64,000 bases of DNA from positions 59,305 through 123,304 of the IMG/VR virus record IMGVR_UViG_3300043774_000656. One strand, written 5' to 3'. The notes under the pieces were generated by a model. The model saw only the letters and a list, made by a program, of their open reading frames with translations. It ran no database searches and was not told the DNA's origin. How positions within the stretch are numbered: position 1 is the stretch's first letter; every line of letters starts with the position of its first letter. The position numbers and the translations under genes are program-made. This document shows, one piece after another, positions 16,779-25,483 of this stretch. The DNA is from a virus.

Positions 16779-18002
16779 TTATCTTGTTATTTCCTCCCAG
16801 TCCATAGATCCATAGACCGTTTCGCCGTTGGTGGAAGCAGCTACGGCTAAACATATTTCATGCGGATCCGGGATAAAAGGATCACGTTCAAGCTGAAATC
16901 TAAAAAGGGCCTCTTTAAGAACGTCGGTGTTTACTGATGCTTGTATAGTGGATGAAAGATATCCTGTAGCAAGCGTTCTACCACCAGAAACGCCTGTTCC
17001 GGTGATGTTATATTCTACTGCAGAATCGGCACCTGCTGATACCCACGATCCGCCGGCAGTTGTACAACTTTCAAGCATTTTCCAATTGTATTTTCCAGTA
17101 CCAGCTCCCATAATTGAAAGAGCTGAAATAATTGCAATTGCGTCTAACGCTGTAGTTTTTAATCTTATGCTAATAATAGGATAGTATGTTCCTCCAGTTG
17201 CAAGAGAAACTGGGGTAGTAATAGGCGTAACGACAGCCTGTTGAACTCCATGCATTTCATATCCGCCTTCAGATATTACCGAAGAACATATTTGTTTAAA
17301 TGTACTACCTGTTACAGTACCTGCAGTATTAAAGATCTCATATCGTAGAGGTAATGATGCAGTAGTAATATATGTTGATGTGATAATGTTTGCGTGATGA
17401 AATATGTGACACGTATGAAACTCACCATTAATGACAAATCCACAACGAACACTGCCTACGCCTAGCCATTCAAAGTCCATAAAGAGGATTTGCGCCTTAG
17501 TAATATCTAAGGTAATACCAGAAGGACCGGTGCCATCCATTGGATCTACATTCCAGGAAGCTTGTGCAACTGGCGTATCAACAAGTACGCCAGTTACGGA
17601 ACTCCTCTCTACAAGTGAAAGCGTAGAATTTGCTAATTGCAAAAACATACCGTTTGCTGCTCCGTAATAACCAACTCTTTGTGTTAGGCCTGACTGCGCA
17701 GGTGCCATAACAAATGTATTAAGAGCTAGGAGACTCTTGCCAGGCTGATATGCAAACACCTTATAGGTTTCACGTCTTATCGTTGATCCCGATGCGGCTG
17801 TCACATTTAGGTTTACTAAACCTTCGTTTGCATCAAAAACAGCGGTACCGCCAGTGGCAGTTTGAGTAGCCCAAAGACCGTTATCTTTGTAACGATGTGA
17901 CGAATCGAAAAGCGTAAACGGCTCTGATATACGCAATCTTCCGAATGAATCGAAATTATTAGTATATGCAAACTTTATTTTATCCGTGTAGGTGTACGAC
18001 AT
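16779..18002 (-). CDS. virion structural protein (407 aa)
   Basis: Starts MSYTYTDKIKF and continues NFDSFGRLRISEP, a signature I know from structural proteins of large myoviruses (capsid or tail decoration). Beta-rich throughout; receptor-like second half. Lies between the two collagen-like genes in a cluster of five virion genes read leftward with 4-14 nt gaps. Exact location on the particle cannot be told. Confidence 0.8.
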   Translation of the reverse strand: MSYTYTDKIKFAYTNNFDSFGRLRISEPFTLFDSSHRYKDNGLWATQTATGGTAVFDANEGLVNLNVTAASGSTIRRETYKVFAYQPGKSLLALNTFVMAPAQSGLTQRVGYYGAANGMFLQLANSTLSLVERSSVTGVLVDTPVAQASWNVDPMDGTGPSGITLDITKAQILFMDFEWLGVGSVRCGFVINGEFHTCHIFHHANIITSTYITTASLPLRYEIFNTAGTVTGSTFKQICSSVISEGGYEMHGVQQAVVTPITTPVSLATGGTYYPIISIRLKTTALDAIAIISALSIMGAGTGKYNWKMLESCTTAGGSWVSAGADSAVEYNITGTGVSGGRTLATGYLSSTIQASVNTDVLKEALFRFQLERDPFIPDPHEICLAVAASTNGETVYGSMDWEEITR

Positions 18003-18008
18003 ATTTCT

Positions 18009-18890
18009 TTATATTGTTTTCCAGGAATTGTTTCTGAATAAAAAGTTTAATGACATTCTATCTATTTTCATCAATACTGATGATTCTCCATTGATTAGTT
18101 GTCCACCTTGCCCTTGTACCAGTATGCCTCTGTTGCCATAGCTTATACCTCCTACCTCATCTGCAATATTGATAAACTTTCCTTCATCAGAAGGCACAGT
18201 TCCTAATGGGAGTGTAATAGTACAAACTCCTGTATTATATGTAACTCCATAATATTCGTATGCAAAAGTCGGAGAATAGGTTGAAGTGTTAATATAACTT
18301 GCCTGATACGTAACATTACCTAATTGTGTAGGCTGCATCCAAAGATACTGTGTTCCATCCCATACCCAAACATATTCTATACCGTTGTCATTGTCAATCC
18401 ATCTTGCTCCTACATTAGTAGGATCTGGTGACGGACGTGTCGGTTGGTAGTAAAATTCAGTAACACCTGAAGTACCAGATGAGCCAGATGAGCCAGATGA
18501 GCCAGATGAGCCAGATGAGCCAGAAGTTCCTGTTACACCACTTGTACCAGATGTACCTCTAGTTCCCGATGTACCATCTATACCTGATGCTCCTGTTGCA
18601 CCGCTTGTACCAGATGTACCTCTAGTTCCAGATGTACCATTTACACCACTTGTACCACTTGAACCTCTAGTACCTGAAGTACCGCTTTGACCATTTGTAC
18701 CTGAAGTACCATTTGTACCTCCTCCGCCACCACCACCTCCATTTGTACCAGATGTACCACTTGTACCTCCACCTCCAATGTTTAATGGAAAACCTAAACC
18801 GTCGTAGTAGTTACCTGCGCCATCGGTTTGAACTACTCGTTCAAACGTAGAAGATATAAGTTTATTGGTTAAATCAAATGGTCCTGGCAT
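18009..18890 (-). CDS. collagen-like fibre protein 2 (293 aa)
   Basis: About 40 N-terminal residues (MPGPFDLTNKLI) are followed by about 100 residues of G-x-y triplets (GTSGTSGTNG, GGGGGG, GSSGSSG), then a beta-rich C-terminal domain from about 145 that opens FYYQPTRPSPDP and has the pattern ARWIDNDNGIEYVWVWDG. Fibre with a triple-helix shaft and a globular tip. The tip differs fully from that of fibre 1, suggesting swapped receptor domains. Confidence 0.87.
   Translation of the reverse strand: MPGPFDLTNKLISSTFERVVQTDGAGNYYDGLGFPLNIGGGGTSGTSGTNGGGGGGGGTNGTSGTNGQSGTSGTRGSSGTSGVNGTSGTRGTSGTSGATGASGIDGTSGTRGTSGTSGVTGTSGSSGSSGSSGSSGSSGTSGVTEFYYQPTRPSPDPTNVGARWIDNDNGIEYVWVWDGTQYLWMQPTQLGNVTYQASYINTSTYSPTFAYEYYGVTYNTGVCTITLPLGTVPSDEGKFINIADEVGGISYGNRGILVQGQGGQLINGESSVLMKIDRMSLNFLFRNNSWKTI
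18466..18775. repeat. collagen-like codon repeat 2
   Basis: Nine-base repeats encoding the G-x-y shaft of fibre 2; a run of five identical GAGCCAGAT units is seen on the plus strand at about 18481-18525. Confidence 0.85.
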
Positions 18891-18912
18891 GAAATTTATA
18901 TTCGATTAGACG

Positions 18913-19458
18913 TTATTGTTTAAAGCTGACCTTTACACCTTTCTGTGATCCGAATTTAACATTAACCTTTTTAGAAAGTGTAACTACAAATTCATCCTCC
19001 CATCCAACAAACAGCTGATCATCAACAATTATCTCTAATCTAATATCACCCTTTGTGCCTTCAGCTAGGGGAATACCTTTCTTAATAGGCACTGAGCATT
19101 GACCATCTTTATCTAATTCGCCATACAGCACTATGTTCCAGACCTTAGAATCAAGAACCAATCTTATCTGAGCTGTATCTGGGTTAGCGCCTTCTATAGA
19201 AATGTTACATTCGAAATTTTCATCCTTGTCTTTGAAAATTCTATAGGAATCTTTTTCTGGTTCACCAGACGATGTAACTATCTTAATAGTATCATCTTCA
19301 TTAAGAAGACTGTTTACATCATTTTCAAATTCTTCAAATAGATCATCGAAGTTAACATCGTTCACAGCCTGTTCTTTAAGATCCTGAATACGATCAATTA
19401 TAGAATTACGATAGTCTTTATCGTTATCCATATAATCATTGTAACTTTTGACTGACAT
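18913..19458 (-). CDS. hypothetical protein (181 aa)
   Basis: An acidic helical N-terminus (IQDLKEQAVNDVNFDDLFEEFEND) is followed by a beta-sandwich-like region (DTAQIRLVLDSKVWNIVLYG). Joined to the next gene by a 1-nt overlap. Baseplate or chaperone role possible from context only. Confidence 0.65.
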   Translation of the reverse strand: MSVKSYNDYMDNDKDYRNSIIDRIQDLKEQAVNDVNFDDLFEEFENDVNSLLNEDDTIKIVTSSGEPEKDSYRIFKDKDENFECNISIEGANPDTAQIRLVLDSKVWNIVLYGELDKDGQCSVPIKKGIPLAEGTKGDIRLEIIVDDQLFVGWEDEFVVTLSKKVNVKFGSQKGVKVSFKQ

Positions 19459-19841
19459 TAACTTTTATTTCTTTTTTTCACGTCTACTGAAATGACTTTA
19501 ACTGTAGGCATTACAATTGATAGGGTATTCTTGATATGGTCTACGGTAATTTCCTTTTTCATATCATCAACTTCTCTTATCTCTTTTTTCTTTAGACCAT
19601 TAACCTCTACAACGACTTCTAAAAATCTTGTAGCTTCCTCATCACTGTAACCCTTTTTCTTAAGAGTCTTTTCAATGCTTCTCCATACCGGTCCTTTTTT
19701 AGGGGCTTTGAATGCACCACCTCCTGCAACTGCACCGGCAAACTGTTCTATGAGTATAAACACCTGGCTCCAAATATATGGATTGTCACTCCATGAAATA
19801 CCTGGCCAATTCCAAGGTAGATATTTTTTATAGGATGACAT
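19458..19841 (-). CDS. hypothetical protein (127 aa)
   Basis: Begins MSSYKKYLPWNWPGISW with a hydrophobic AGAVAGGGAF stretch, then a Lys-rich helical body ending KKRNKS. First gene of the leftward virion block; not recognised. Confidence 0.65.
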   Translation of the reverse strand: MSSYKKYLPWNWPGISWSDNPYIWSQVFILIEQFAGAVAGGGAFKAPKKGPVWRSIEKTLKKKGYSDEEATRFLEVVVEVNGLKKKEIREVDDMKKEITVDHIKNTLSIVMPTVKVISVDVKKRNKS

Positions 19842-19880
19842 AGTGTATAAGCATAACAGTTAAGCTATATATTCAAATCA

Positions 19881-20927
19881 CTATTTATTATATCTTCTGA
19901 CAGACTGTTCAGATACAATAACTACCTCAGTATTACCAATAAACTGATAAAGGTCTTTGCTGTTAGTGTAGCTCATTGCTGAAGCCAAATAATGTTCAAA
20001 ATTTGAAACCCAGCTTGACAGGGTGTATTGAACCTTTCTGTTGGCAATTATACCTTCTGAAGTCTTAAGTCTTTTTGAACCGAAAGATTTCTGAACCTCT
20101 TTAGTACTCATACCTCTAAACTTCTTGTATAAAGGTAGCTTATACTTCATAGCCAGTTTAGCCAGCTTACCGTGTTGATCTATCTTAACGCCAAATAGTG
20201 TAGTATCGCCAGCTGACTCTAATGATTTATTGAAAATGCTACCAACCATTACATACTGCGCACCAAGTGCAAGAGCTTTAATGACGTCAGCATAATCTTT
20301 CATACCGCCGTCAGCAATGATACAAACACCCGACTTGCTTTCTCTCTGTATCACTGAACACTCTGAAATAAGAGAAGCCATTGGATAGCCAACACCCGTC
20401 TGCTGAGTAGTTAAACAGCCATTGCCATTACCAATACCTACTCTAACACCAAACAGCCACGGATATCTTCTAACAATATACGAATACGTATCAGGATTTG
20501 CAATGTTACCAATCATCAGGGCAACACGATCTTTATGTTCAGTTTCTGCAAACTCATCCAATGTATCATATAGCTTTTTCATATGACCATTGGCCATATC
20601 AATCAGTATACAGTTAGGAAGAACTTTTGCCGACATCATCTCTCTGAACTCGCTCAATGAGTAAGATTCAAATATAGGAAACTGAGACAGTGATGCATGA
20701 ATAGAATGCTCCTGACTTGATCTAGGTATGCAGTAACCTATTTTGTTCTTAATAAACTCTTGTTGATTACCACCCACCACAGTGTCCATAGGTGCTGCAA
20801 TAATAGGTAGATGCCTGTCATTGCCCTCGCCGTAATAAATGTTGATGTCATTGAACCTTGACTCAATACTTGTAATTGTGTCAGGCTTAATAAGAATGTC
20901 GTTTAAGTCGTACTTAGTTATGCTCAT
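19881..20927 (-). CDS. IMP dehydrogenase/GMP reductase family enzyme
   Basis: TIM-barrel purine-nucleotide oxidoreductase. The true start is the ATG at 20927 (MSITKYDLNDILIKP), which matches the family N-terminus; longer readings run into a neighbour. Catalytic Cys171 in NGCLTTQ, followed by TGVGYPMASL, and ADGGMKDYADVIKALALGAQ (phosphate-binding). No CBS domains; 348 aa, so GMP-reductase-sized. The loop NGNGCLTTQ replaces the usual GS-x-C-x-TR, so substrate choice is uncertain. Likely tunes the purine pool. Confidence 0.88.
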   Translation of the reverse strand: MSITKYDLNDILIKPDTITSIESRFNDINIYYGEGNDRHLPIIAAPMDTVVGGNQQEFIKNKIGYCIPRSSQEHSIHASLSQFPIFESYSLSEFREMMSAKVLPNCILIDMANGHMKKLYDTLDEFAETEHKDRVALMIGNIANPDTYSYIVRRYPWLFGVRVGIGNGNGCLTTQQTGVGYPMASLISECSVIQRESKSGVCIIADGGMKDYADVIKALALGAQYVMVGSIFNKSLESAGDTTLFGVKIDQHGKLAKLAMKYKLPLYKKFRGMSTKEVQKSFGSKRLKTSEGIIANRKVQYTLSSWVSNFEHYLASAMSYTNSKDLYQFIGNTEVVIVSEQSVRRYNK

Positions 20928-21105
20928 AATTCCCCATCTGGTTGGTTGCGCTGTTAAACAAGTCTGCGTAATTTTTTTTCTGTGCTGATTTTGCTTTATG
21001 TTCCCATGCATCACGTTCAGCCTCAACCCCTTTAAGTTTAGACCTGTAATACATCTTGGCTACAAAAGCACCTAATAAAAAAGCTAGTATTATCATTTCA
21101 TCCAT
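20914..21105 (-). CDS. small membrane-anchored protein (63 aa)
   Basis: N-terminal hydrophobic helix (IILAFLLGAFVAKMYY) then a charged helix (AERDAWEHKAKSAQKK). Overlaps both neighbours by 13-14 nt. Rz-like spanin or anchor topology, but no cognate partner is seen. Confidence 0.65.
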   Translation of the reverse strand: MDEMIILAFLLGAFVAKMYYRSKLKGVEAERDAWEHKAKSAQKKNYADLFNSATNQMGNYEHN

Positions 21106-21452
21106 TCATGGAAGCCAAGTGACATGGCTTCGTTTATTTTTAAAGAGTTATCCTCTTTCATGTATTTAAGGGCAAATGCTACCACTTCGGCTTGAAGACC
21201 CTGACCTGCAGCATTCTCAAGATAAAACTGTATAGCCTTTACTGAAGATGCTAAGTCATCTGGCTCAGGATCTTTGTGCCTAACTTTAGAAATTTCCTTT
21301 ACTTTATAATTAAAGCCTTTTGCATTCGCATTCAAGATATCACACATATCTTTAGCATCACATAGGTTATCGTACTCAAGTACTTCAGCCTGTGAGTCAA
21401 GCATTAAAGTATTTCTTTTAGTCCCTATCTCTTGTTTTACTATCTGGTACAT
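21093..21452 (-). CDS. hypothetical protein (119 aa)
   Basis: An open frame extends to 21527, but the ATG at 21452 lies immediately after the stop of the small gene 21454-21615 (TAA-T-ATG), so MYQIVKQEIGTKR is the likely N-terminus. Mixed alpha/beta; not recognised. Confidence 0.68.
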   Translation of the reverse strand: MYQIVKQEIGTKRNTLMLDSQAEVLEYDNLCDAKDMCDILNANAKGFNYKVKEISKVRHKDPEPDDLASSVKAIQFYLENAAGQGLQAEVVAFALKYMKEDNSLKINEAMSLGFHEWMK

Positions 21453-21453
21453 A

Positions 21454-21615
21454 TTAAAATCTTTTAGTTGATATGAAACTAGAACCTGACCAGCAGAATG
21501 AACAAAACCAAGCGGTTGCCAATTCATACTGTGAAGATGTTAATGCAATAATACAACTGATCAAACTACAGACACAACCTACGCCTGCGGTCCATAAAAG
21601 AATTTTTTCACTCAT
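21454..21615 (-). CDS. small membrane protein (53 aa)
   Basis: Starts MSEKILLWTAGVGCVCSLIS; one strongly hydrophobic helix, then Ser/Phe/Lys end. It stops 1 nt before the start of the 119-aa gene, a typical coupled pair. Function unknown. Confidence 0.6.
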   Translation of the reverse strand: MSEKILLWTAGVGCVCSLISCIIALTSSQYELATAWFCSFCWSGSSFISTKRF

Positions 21616-21674
21616 GTTATTATTTTAAGTTTATAGCTAGTAATGATGCACTGTTTATGCCTGTAAAATAAAAA

Positions 21675-21696
21675 AGGTCGCTATTGCTAGCGACCT
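21675..21696 (-). terminator. intrinsic terminator after HTH gene
   Basis: Stem AGGTCGCTA/TAGCGACCT with a 4-nt loop; on the minus strand it is followed by TTTTT, so it ends leftward transcription of the HTH gene at 21721-21966. Confidence 0.85.
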
Positions 21697-21720
21697 GTAA
21701 ATTGTAAGTGTTCTAAAATC

Positions 21721-21966
21721 TTAGTCAATAATGCTATGATTTTGTACGCGACCACGAGACATATCATATGCGGCATTAATGATACGCTCGTTCATGTAGT
21801 GGCCATTAAGAACATCACTTACGTAGCTAGTTGAAAAACCAGTGCGATCAGCTACTTTAGTAACATCACCGCTACGACGGCGTGAGTTAATAGAAGCAAG
21901 CTTTGCGGTCAAGCTAATTTTCTTATAGCTTGCAGGGCGGTTTGAAAAATAATAATGAAAGTACAT
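21721..21966 (-). CDS. helix-turn-helix DNA-binding protein (81 aa)
   Basis: Small regulator: ADRTGFSTSYVSDVLNG (about 39-55) is a clear HTH of the Cro/C1 or resolvase-like type, preceded by a basic patch SRRRSGD. Own terminator just downstream and start region free of other genes, so a single-gene transcript. It lies at the border between the left virion/repair genes and the accessory region, a sensible place for a switch. Confidence 0.75.
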   Translation of the reverse strand: MYFHYYFSNRPASYKKISLTAKLASINSRRRSGDVTKVADRTGFSTSYVSDVLNGHYMNERIINAAYDMSRGRVQNHSIID

Positions 21967-22068
21967 TGTAAATAAATTTTGGTTATTATGTATGTTATAG
22001 GTGTCTAGGCATAAAATGTTTTACTCAGCTGCTGACATTTCAATACATATACTAAATAATATCCTATC

Positions 22069-22143
22069 ATGAAAAAAGCTATTTGTAAATTAGTGCAGAA
22101 GGTTACATTTGGTAAAATATGCCTAGGATGGTGTAAATTATAA
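22069..22143 (+). CDS. 24-residue peptide gene
   Basis: ATG to TAA: MKKAICKLVQKVTFGKICLG then WCKL. Three Cys, six Lys; ends 6 nt before the next ATG on the same strand, so it is read with the tagged gene that follows. Too small for certainty; it may be a real micro-protein. Confidence 0.4.
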   Translation: MKKAICKLVQKVTFGKICLGWCKL

Positions 22144-22149
22144 AAGACA

Positions 22150-22425
22150 ATGAAATACTTCCAGTTATTCGAACAATTTATAAACGAGTCGATCTACGAT
22201 ATCGTTGGACGCAAGCAATTAAGAGTAGTTATTGAAGGTGACCCTGTTGCCAAAAATCATGAAAACATCCTGGCTGCTATGCTTAAAGCTGATAATGAGA
22301 ATAGTCTTAAATTCTTTGAAGCAACAGGTAAGATAGTAGGTAATATCACTAAGGTTAGACTTGATGCTATTAAGAGAGACTTGCGTTCTATTTCAAAAGA
22401 TATCGTTATCAGAGAAAAGAAATAA
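22150..22425 (+). CDS. small protein with capsid-targeting-like tag (91 aa)
   Basis: N-terminus MKYFQLFEQFINESIYD is nearly the same as MKYFKLFEQFISE of the 2H phosphoesterase 39 kb away, while the rest differs. The rest is basic and helical. Ends before a structured RNA stretch and a strong terminator, so a plus-strand island inside a minus-strand region. Confidence 0.72.
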   Translation: MKYFQLFEQFINESIYDIVGRKQLRVVIEGDPVAKNHENILAAMLKADNENSLKFFEATGKIVGNITKVRLDAIKRDLRSISKDIVIREKK

Positions 22426-22435
22426 TAGACTTAAG

Positions 22436-22507
22436 GGTAAGCGAAAGCCCAACTTAGGACCGGAAGCTTAGTTAATTCGCTATCGCTAGGTTTCAATGTT
22501 ACAATCA
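22436..22507 (+). ncRNA. possible structured RNA or 3' UTR element
   Basis: Between the tagged gene's stop and its terminator are 70 nt with self-pairing parts (CTTAAGGG with CCC-AA-CTTA around GCGAAAGC; GCTTAG with CTAGG). It may be a processed sRNA or a stabilising 3' UTR. No known family assigned. Confidence 0.25.
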
Positions 22508-22510
22508 ACA

Positions 22511-22532
22511 GGCCGTCGAAAGACGGTCTTTT
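22511..22532 (+). terminator. intrinsic terminator
   Basis: Stem GGCCGTC/GACGGTC closed by a GAAA tetraloop and followed by TTTT on the plus strand. Ends the short plus-strand transcript of 22069-22425. Confidence 0.88.
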
Positions 22533-22539
22533 GATGTCT

Positions 22540-22878
22540 TTACTTTTTACGTTGAAAAATCATATATTGTACTGGACGATCTATGCACTTTTTAAGTACA
22601 CCTAATTCCATAAACGTAACACGCATATTATCACCCCATTGATTGACGTATTCATAGTTGTGACCAAAGGCCTTGTCGACTTTATATTCAAATAGGGTGC
22701 CATCACTAAAATGGGTAAGCAAGCTGTCGCTTTCAGAGTATGCCCAATACCCTGTCCAATTTGCTGTTCTTCTTTTTTGACCGTCATAGTCAATTATGCC
22801 GCTATAAAACACTGTGTCTTTTTGGGCCATTGCTGAAATTGATATTGCTGAAAGCAATAAAACTAAAAGTTTCTTCAT
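22540..22878 (-). CDS. exported protein with signal peptide (112 aa)
   Basis: Clear Sec signal peptide MKKLLVLLLSAISISAMAQ, cut after AMAQ or before it, then a soluble domain with repeated Trp/Tyr (TGYWAYSES). Likely periplasmic in a Gram-negative Bacteroidota host. Convergent with the tagged gene across the terminator. Confidence 0.78.
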   Translation of the reverse strand: MKKLLVLLLSAISISAMAQKDTVFYSGIIDYDGQKRRTANWTGYWAYSESDSLLTHFSDGTLFEYKVDKAFGHNYEYVNQWGDNMRVTFMELGVLKKCIDRPVQYMIFQRKK

Positions 22879-23014
22879 GTGTTTGCTGTTTGTTGATTGT
22901 TATGGTATGTATCGTTGAAGTTGAAGTTGAAGATGGAAATTCAGACTATTACTGTACCGTAACCCACTGGTTATCAGCAGATTTGGGTGCTGATTTTTCA
23001 GTCTAGATCAGTAA

Positions 23015-23133
23015 GATGAGTGATAGTATGTACTGAACCATAAGCTGTCTAAAACAGACTATTTCTGATGGCTAACTCACTGAAAATAAGTAACTTAAAT
23101 ACCATTGATTATCAGTAAGTTACGGTATAAATA
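23015..23133. repeat. dispersed non-coding repeat, copy A
   Basis: About 120 nt resembling 31561-31675: shared blocks include TGATAGTATGT, CTGTCTA-AACAG, GATTATCAGTAAGTTACG and a TATAAA end. No ORF. Third partial copy at 34091-34145. Confidence 0.65.
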
Positions 23134-23215
23134 AAGTCAGCAAGCTTGCTGTTTTTCAGGAACTTTGGCATGGTTATTGTAGCCTTCTGAAGTCTATTTT
23201 TACCCACACCACAAA

Positions 23216-23233
23216 GGGCCACATATGTGGCCC
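23216..23233 (-). terminator. palindromic terminator of the 365-aa gene
   Basis: Perfect inverted repeat GGGCCACAT/ATGTGGCCC, 28 nt after the stop of the leftward gene; on the minus strand followed by TTTGTGG, only a weak U-run. Confidence 0.6.
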
Positions 23234-23261
23234 AGTGCGGTCATCAATCAACAATTTATAT

Positions 23262-24359
23262 TTAGAATGGAGAACGAACGATGTTCTCCATGTCTAGCTT
23301 TTTAGTCAACATTTGACCAGCAACTACTTGAAGACGACGGCGGTCATAATCACTAATTTCAATACCGTTATCGTGTGTTGCAAAGTGCGTGATACCGTTG
23401 ATGAGCTCCCATACTGAAGTACCGGTTTTTGCATTTTTCATTTTAGCTGCATCAAGTGTTTCAGCATCAACTCCAATTCGGTTGTAAGCTTGTTCAGTAG
23501 ACTTGAGAGGTACCCAAGCTTCCATATCCTCTTTGCTCACATCAGCTACTGACCAGATGGCATTTGCTGCAGTATGCATTTCATGAAGTGAAGCATTAGT
23601 ACCGTTGGTTAAACGAACTGCATCAACAAAACCAAATGGCTGAAAGCTATTTTTACGCAATTCTTTCAAGTGCATCAAGAACTGGTTCATTTCAGCATCA
23701 TCAAGTTTAGTCAACTTGTACTGTTCTTCAAAACCACGTGTTACAAGACCGTTTGCACATACCAGACGATTGATGTATGGAGATACTTGAAAACCATTTG
23801 ACGGATTGTTAGTAAAGCTGATACCACCAATGAAGTGTTCATCTTTCATACCAGGTACATCGAAGCGCATGTTAGTGCTAAAAGCATTTACTGCAATACC
23901 ACCGTTATCAGAATTTACACTGAAGTCTGCAACGTCAAGTCCAGCATCGTTGATGATGTTATGGATAAAACCGATTGCAGTAGAGTTGCTGATAAGGTTA
24001 CGGTTAGTTTTATGTACAGCTACGATAACCATTGTCTTTGGGTTCAACACAAGTGTTACGTTACGGTTGCCGTTTGAGGCCATTACGTTTTTGATAGTGT
24101 TGATGAACTTCTTTTGAGCATCAGGACCTACGATACCTTTAAAGCGTTCAACGAATGCTGTAGGTACTTTAAGGATCGACATCAGATCTTTGAAAGCTGG
24201 ATTGGTGATCTTGACACGATGACCATTGTACTCAATGTTCTCATTGTCAATAATTGTAATTTGCTGCAAGGCAACTTCACGGCGGATAGGTTGCGTTTCA
24301 ATTGCTTGCTGCATTCGCTCTTGTACTAGAGCATCGGCTAAACTTACTAATTGTGGCAT
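23262..24359 (-). CDS. DUF932-like phage protein (365 aa)
   Basis: Resembles phage/plasmid DUF932-type proteins: an N-terminal part with a short helical block, a central MVIVAVHK region, and RLVCANGLVTRG, equivalent to the family's C-x-NGL motif. Function of the family is unknown; members are abundant early phage proteins. It has its own early-type promoter (24375-24424) and its own terminator, so it is a single-gene unit. Confidence 0.6.
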   Translation of the reverse strand: MPQLVSLADALVQERMQQAIETQPIRREVALQQITIIDNENIEYNGHRVKITNPAFKDLMSILKVPTAFVERFKGIVGPDAQKKFINTIKNVMASNGNRNVTLVLNPKTMVIVAVHKTNRNLISNSTAIGFIHNIINDAGLDVADFSVNSDNGGIAVNAFSTNMRFDVPGMKDEHFIGGISFTNNPSNGFQVSPYINRLVCANGLVTRGFEEQYKLTKLDDAEMNQFLMHLKELRKNSFQPFGFVDAVRLTNGTNASLHEMHTAANAIWSVADVSKEDMEAWVPLKSTEQAYNRIGVDAETLDAAKMKNAKTGTSVWELINGITHFATHDNGIEISDYDRRRLQVVAGQMLTKKLDMENIVRSPF

Positions 24360-24374
24360 AAGATTTTGTTTTTG

Positions 24375-24424
24375 TTATGTTGTAAACTTAATACGTTTTG
24401 TTCAGATAAGAAAGTGTGTTGCTG
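24375..24424 (-). promoter_or_regulatory. early-type promoter of the DUF932-like gene
   Basis: CAGCAA, CACA, CTTT, 20 nt, TAAGTTTAC. The -7 box differs from TATATTTAC but keeps the TAnnTTTAC rule. Confidence 0.75.
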
Positions 24425-24469
24425 TGTTTGCGAAACTTTGTTTTTCTGTTATAGTATATATCAGAAATT

Positions 24470-25411
24470 TCAGATTTGTTCTTCATCAACTTCTGCATTC
24501 TCAGCAACAGCTTCTTCTTCTGTATTTGCAAATATCTTATCCCATGCATCGGCATCTTTCTTCAACTCTTCCATTTCCTGATCAAGACGCTTTCTGTTCT
24601 CTTCTTCTTGAATAAAGCGTTCAGCATGATACAGTACATCACCTTCTGCAGCAAGGCTGAAATACATTTTCTTGTATACATCACCTCTTCGGTTCTTAGT
24701 AAACATCAGATAACGTTCTTGACCACCTTCTTCTGTAAAGCGTATTTCAAGCATACCTGTAGTATTGTGCTTCAGCTTGTTTGAACCAACGAAATTACCA
24801 CCTTTAGTTACTTGCTGAATCATCAAAAAGCTGGTGTAGCTGTTACCTTTGTTTTCACCATTGTTATGCTTAAGCATCAGGTCAATCAACCATTTCTCTG
24901 CAGAACCTGTTGTCATACCAGCAGTTTCTTTCACGGCGTCTTGTATCTCTACAAATGAGTCGCCAAGTACGATATCATAGCCACGGTCAAGTACTTGTTC
25001 AACTACCAGCTTGCAGTTCTCATCGGTGTACTCACCTAAGAACAAGATATCAATGTTGCCGAATTTTGGATAGCGCTGCATGTACTGGTACATATCTACA
25101 CGTGACATTTCACCGCTAATGAACAGAACCTTTTCCTTCTGTTTCTTAATATCTGATATGATATCAAGACAGACTGTAGACTTACCAACACCTGGATCAC
25201 CGATGACGATGTAGTTGGTAGCACGAGGTATACCACCTTGGTTGCTGAATAGTTTATCGATGGCCTTGCCGCCTGACATTGACTCAAATACACGTTTGTC
25301 AAACTTGACCTTGCTGAGTTGAACCAACTCTACATTCTTTGTTAAAGTCTTACTGACAGTAACTTCTGCTTTTGTTTTTGTTGCGCGTTTGCGATTTCTT
25401 ACTCTTGCCAT
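24470..25411 (-). CDS. RecA-fold ATPase related to RadA/Sms
   Basis: Walker A GDPGVGKST at 71-79, preceded by the Sms-like SGGKAIDKLFSNQGGIPR (a 'pick target, get ATPase' layout), LFISGEMS (Walker B region start), IVLGDSF (Asp), and MFTKNRRGD, comparable with RadA's KNRFG motif. No zinc finger and no Lon-like domain; the C-terminus is an acidic coiled coil (EEENRKRLDQEMEELK). Probably a DNA-branch-migration or recombination ATPase, or a DnaB-like helicase relative. Confidence 0.82.
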   Translation of the reverse strand: MARVRNRKRATKTKAEVTVSKTLTKNVELVQLSKVKFDKRVFESMSGGKAIDKLFSNQGGIPRATNYIVIGDPGVGKSTVCLDIISDIKKQKEKVLFISGEMSRVDMYQYMQRYPKFGNIDILFLGEYTDENCKLVVEQVLDRGYDIVLGDSFVEIQDAVKETAGMTTGSAEKWLIDLMLKHNNGENKGNSYTSFLMIQQVTKGGNFVGSNKLKHNTTGMLEIRFTEEGGQERYLMFTKNRRGDVYKKMYFSLAAEGDVLYHAERFIQEEENRKRLDQEMEELKKDADAWDKIFANTEEEAVAENAEVDEEQI

Positions 25412-25428
25412 TGTTGTATGATTGATGA

Positions 25429-25478
25429 TTATGGTGTAAATATACTATGAAAAGTTGGAAAGTGAAAGTCTTTTGCAG
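25429..25478 (-). promoter_or_regulatory. early-type promoter of the RadA-like gene
   Basis: CTGCAA, AAGA, CTTT, 20 nt, TATATTTACACCAT. All boxes at standard spacing. Confidence 0.8.
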
Positions 25479-25483
25479 TTTTC

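Larger units (their letters stand above)
22879..23261. other. non-coding stretch with repeat element
   Basis: 383 nt without a gene. Holds repeat copy A (23015-23133), the palindrome CAGCAAGCTTGCTG followed by TTTTT at 23138-23156 (plus-strand terminator look), and the palindromic stem at 23216-23233 downstream of the 365-aa gene. Direct GAAGTT repeats at about 22916-22932. Confidence 0.6.
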
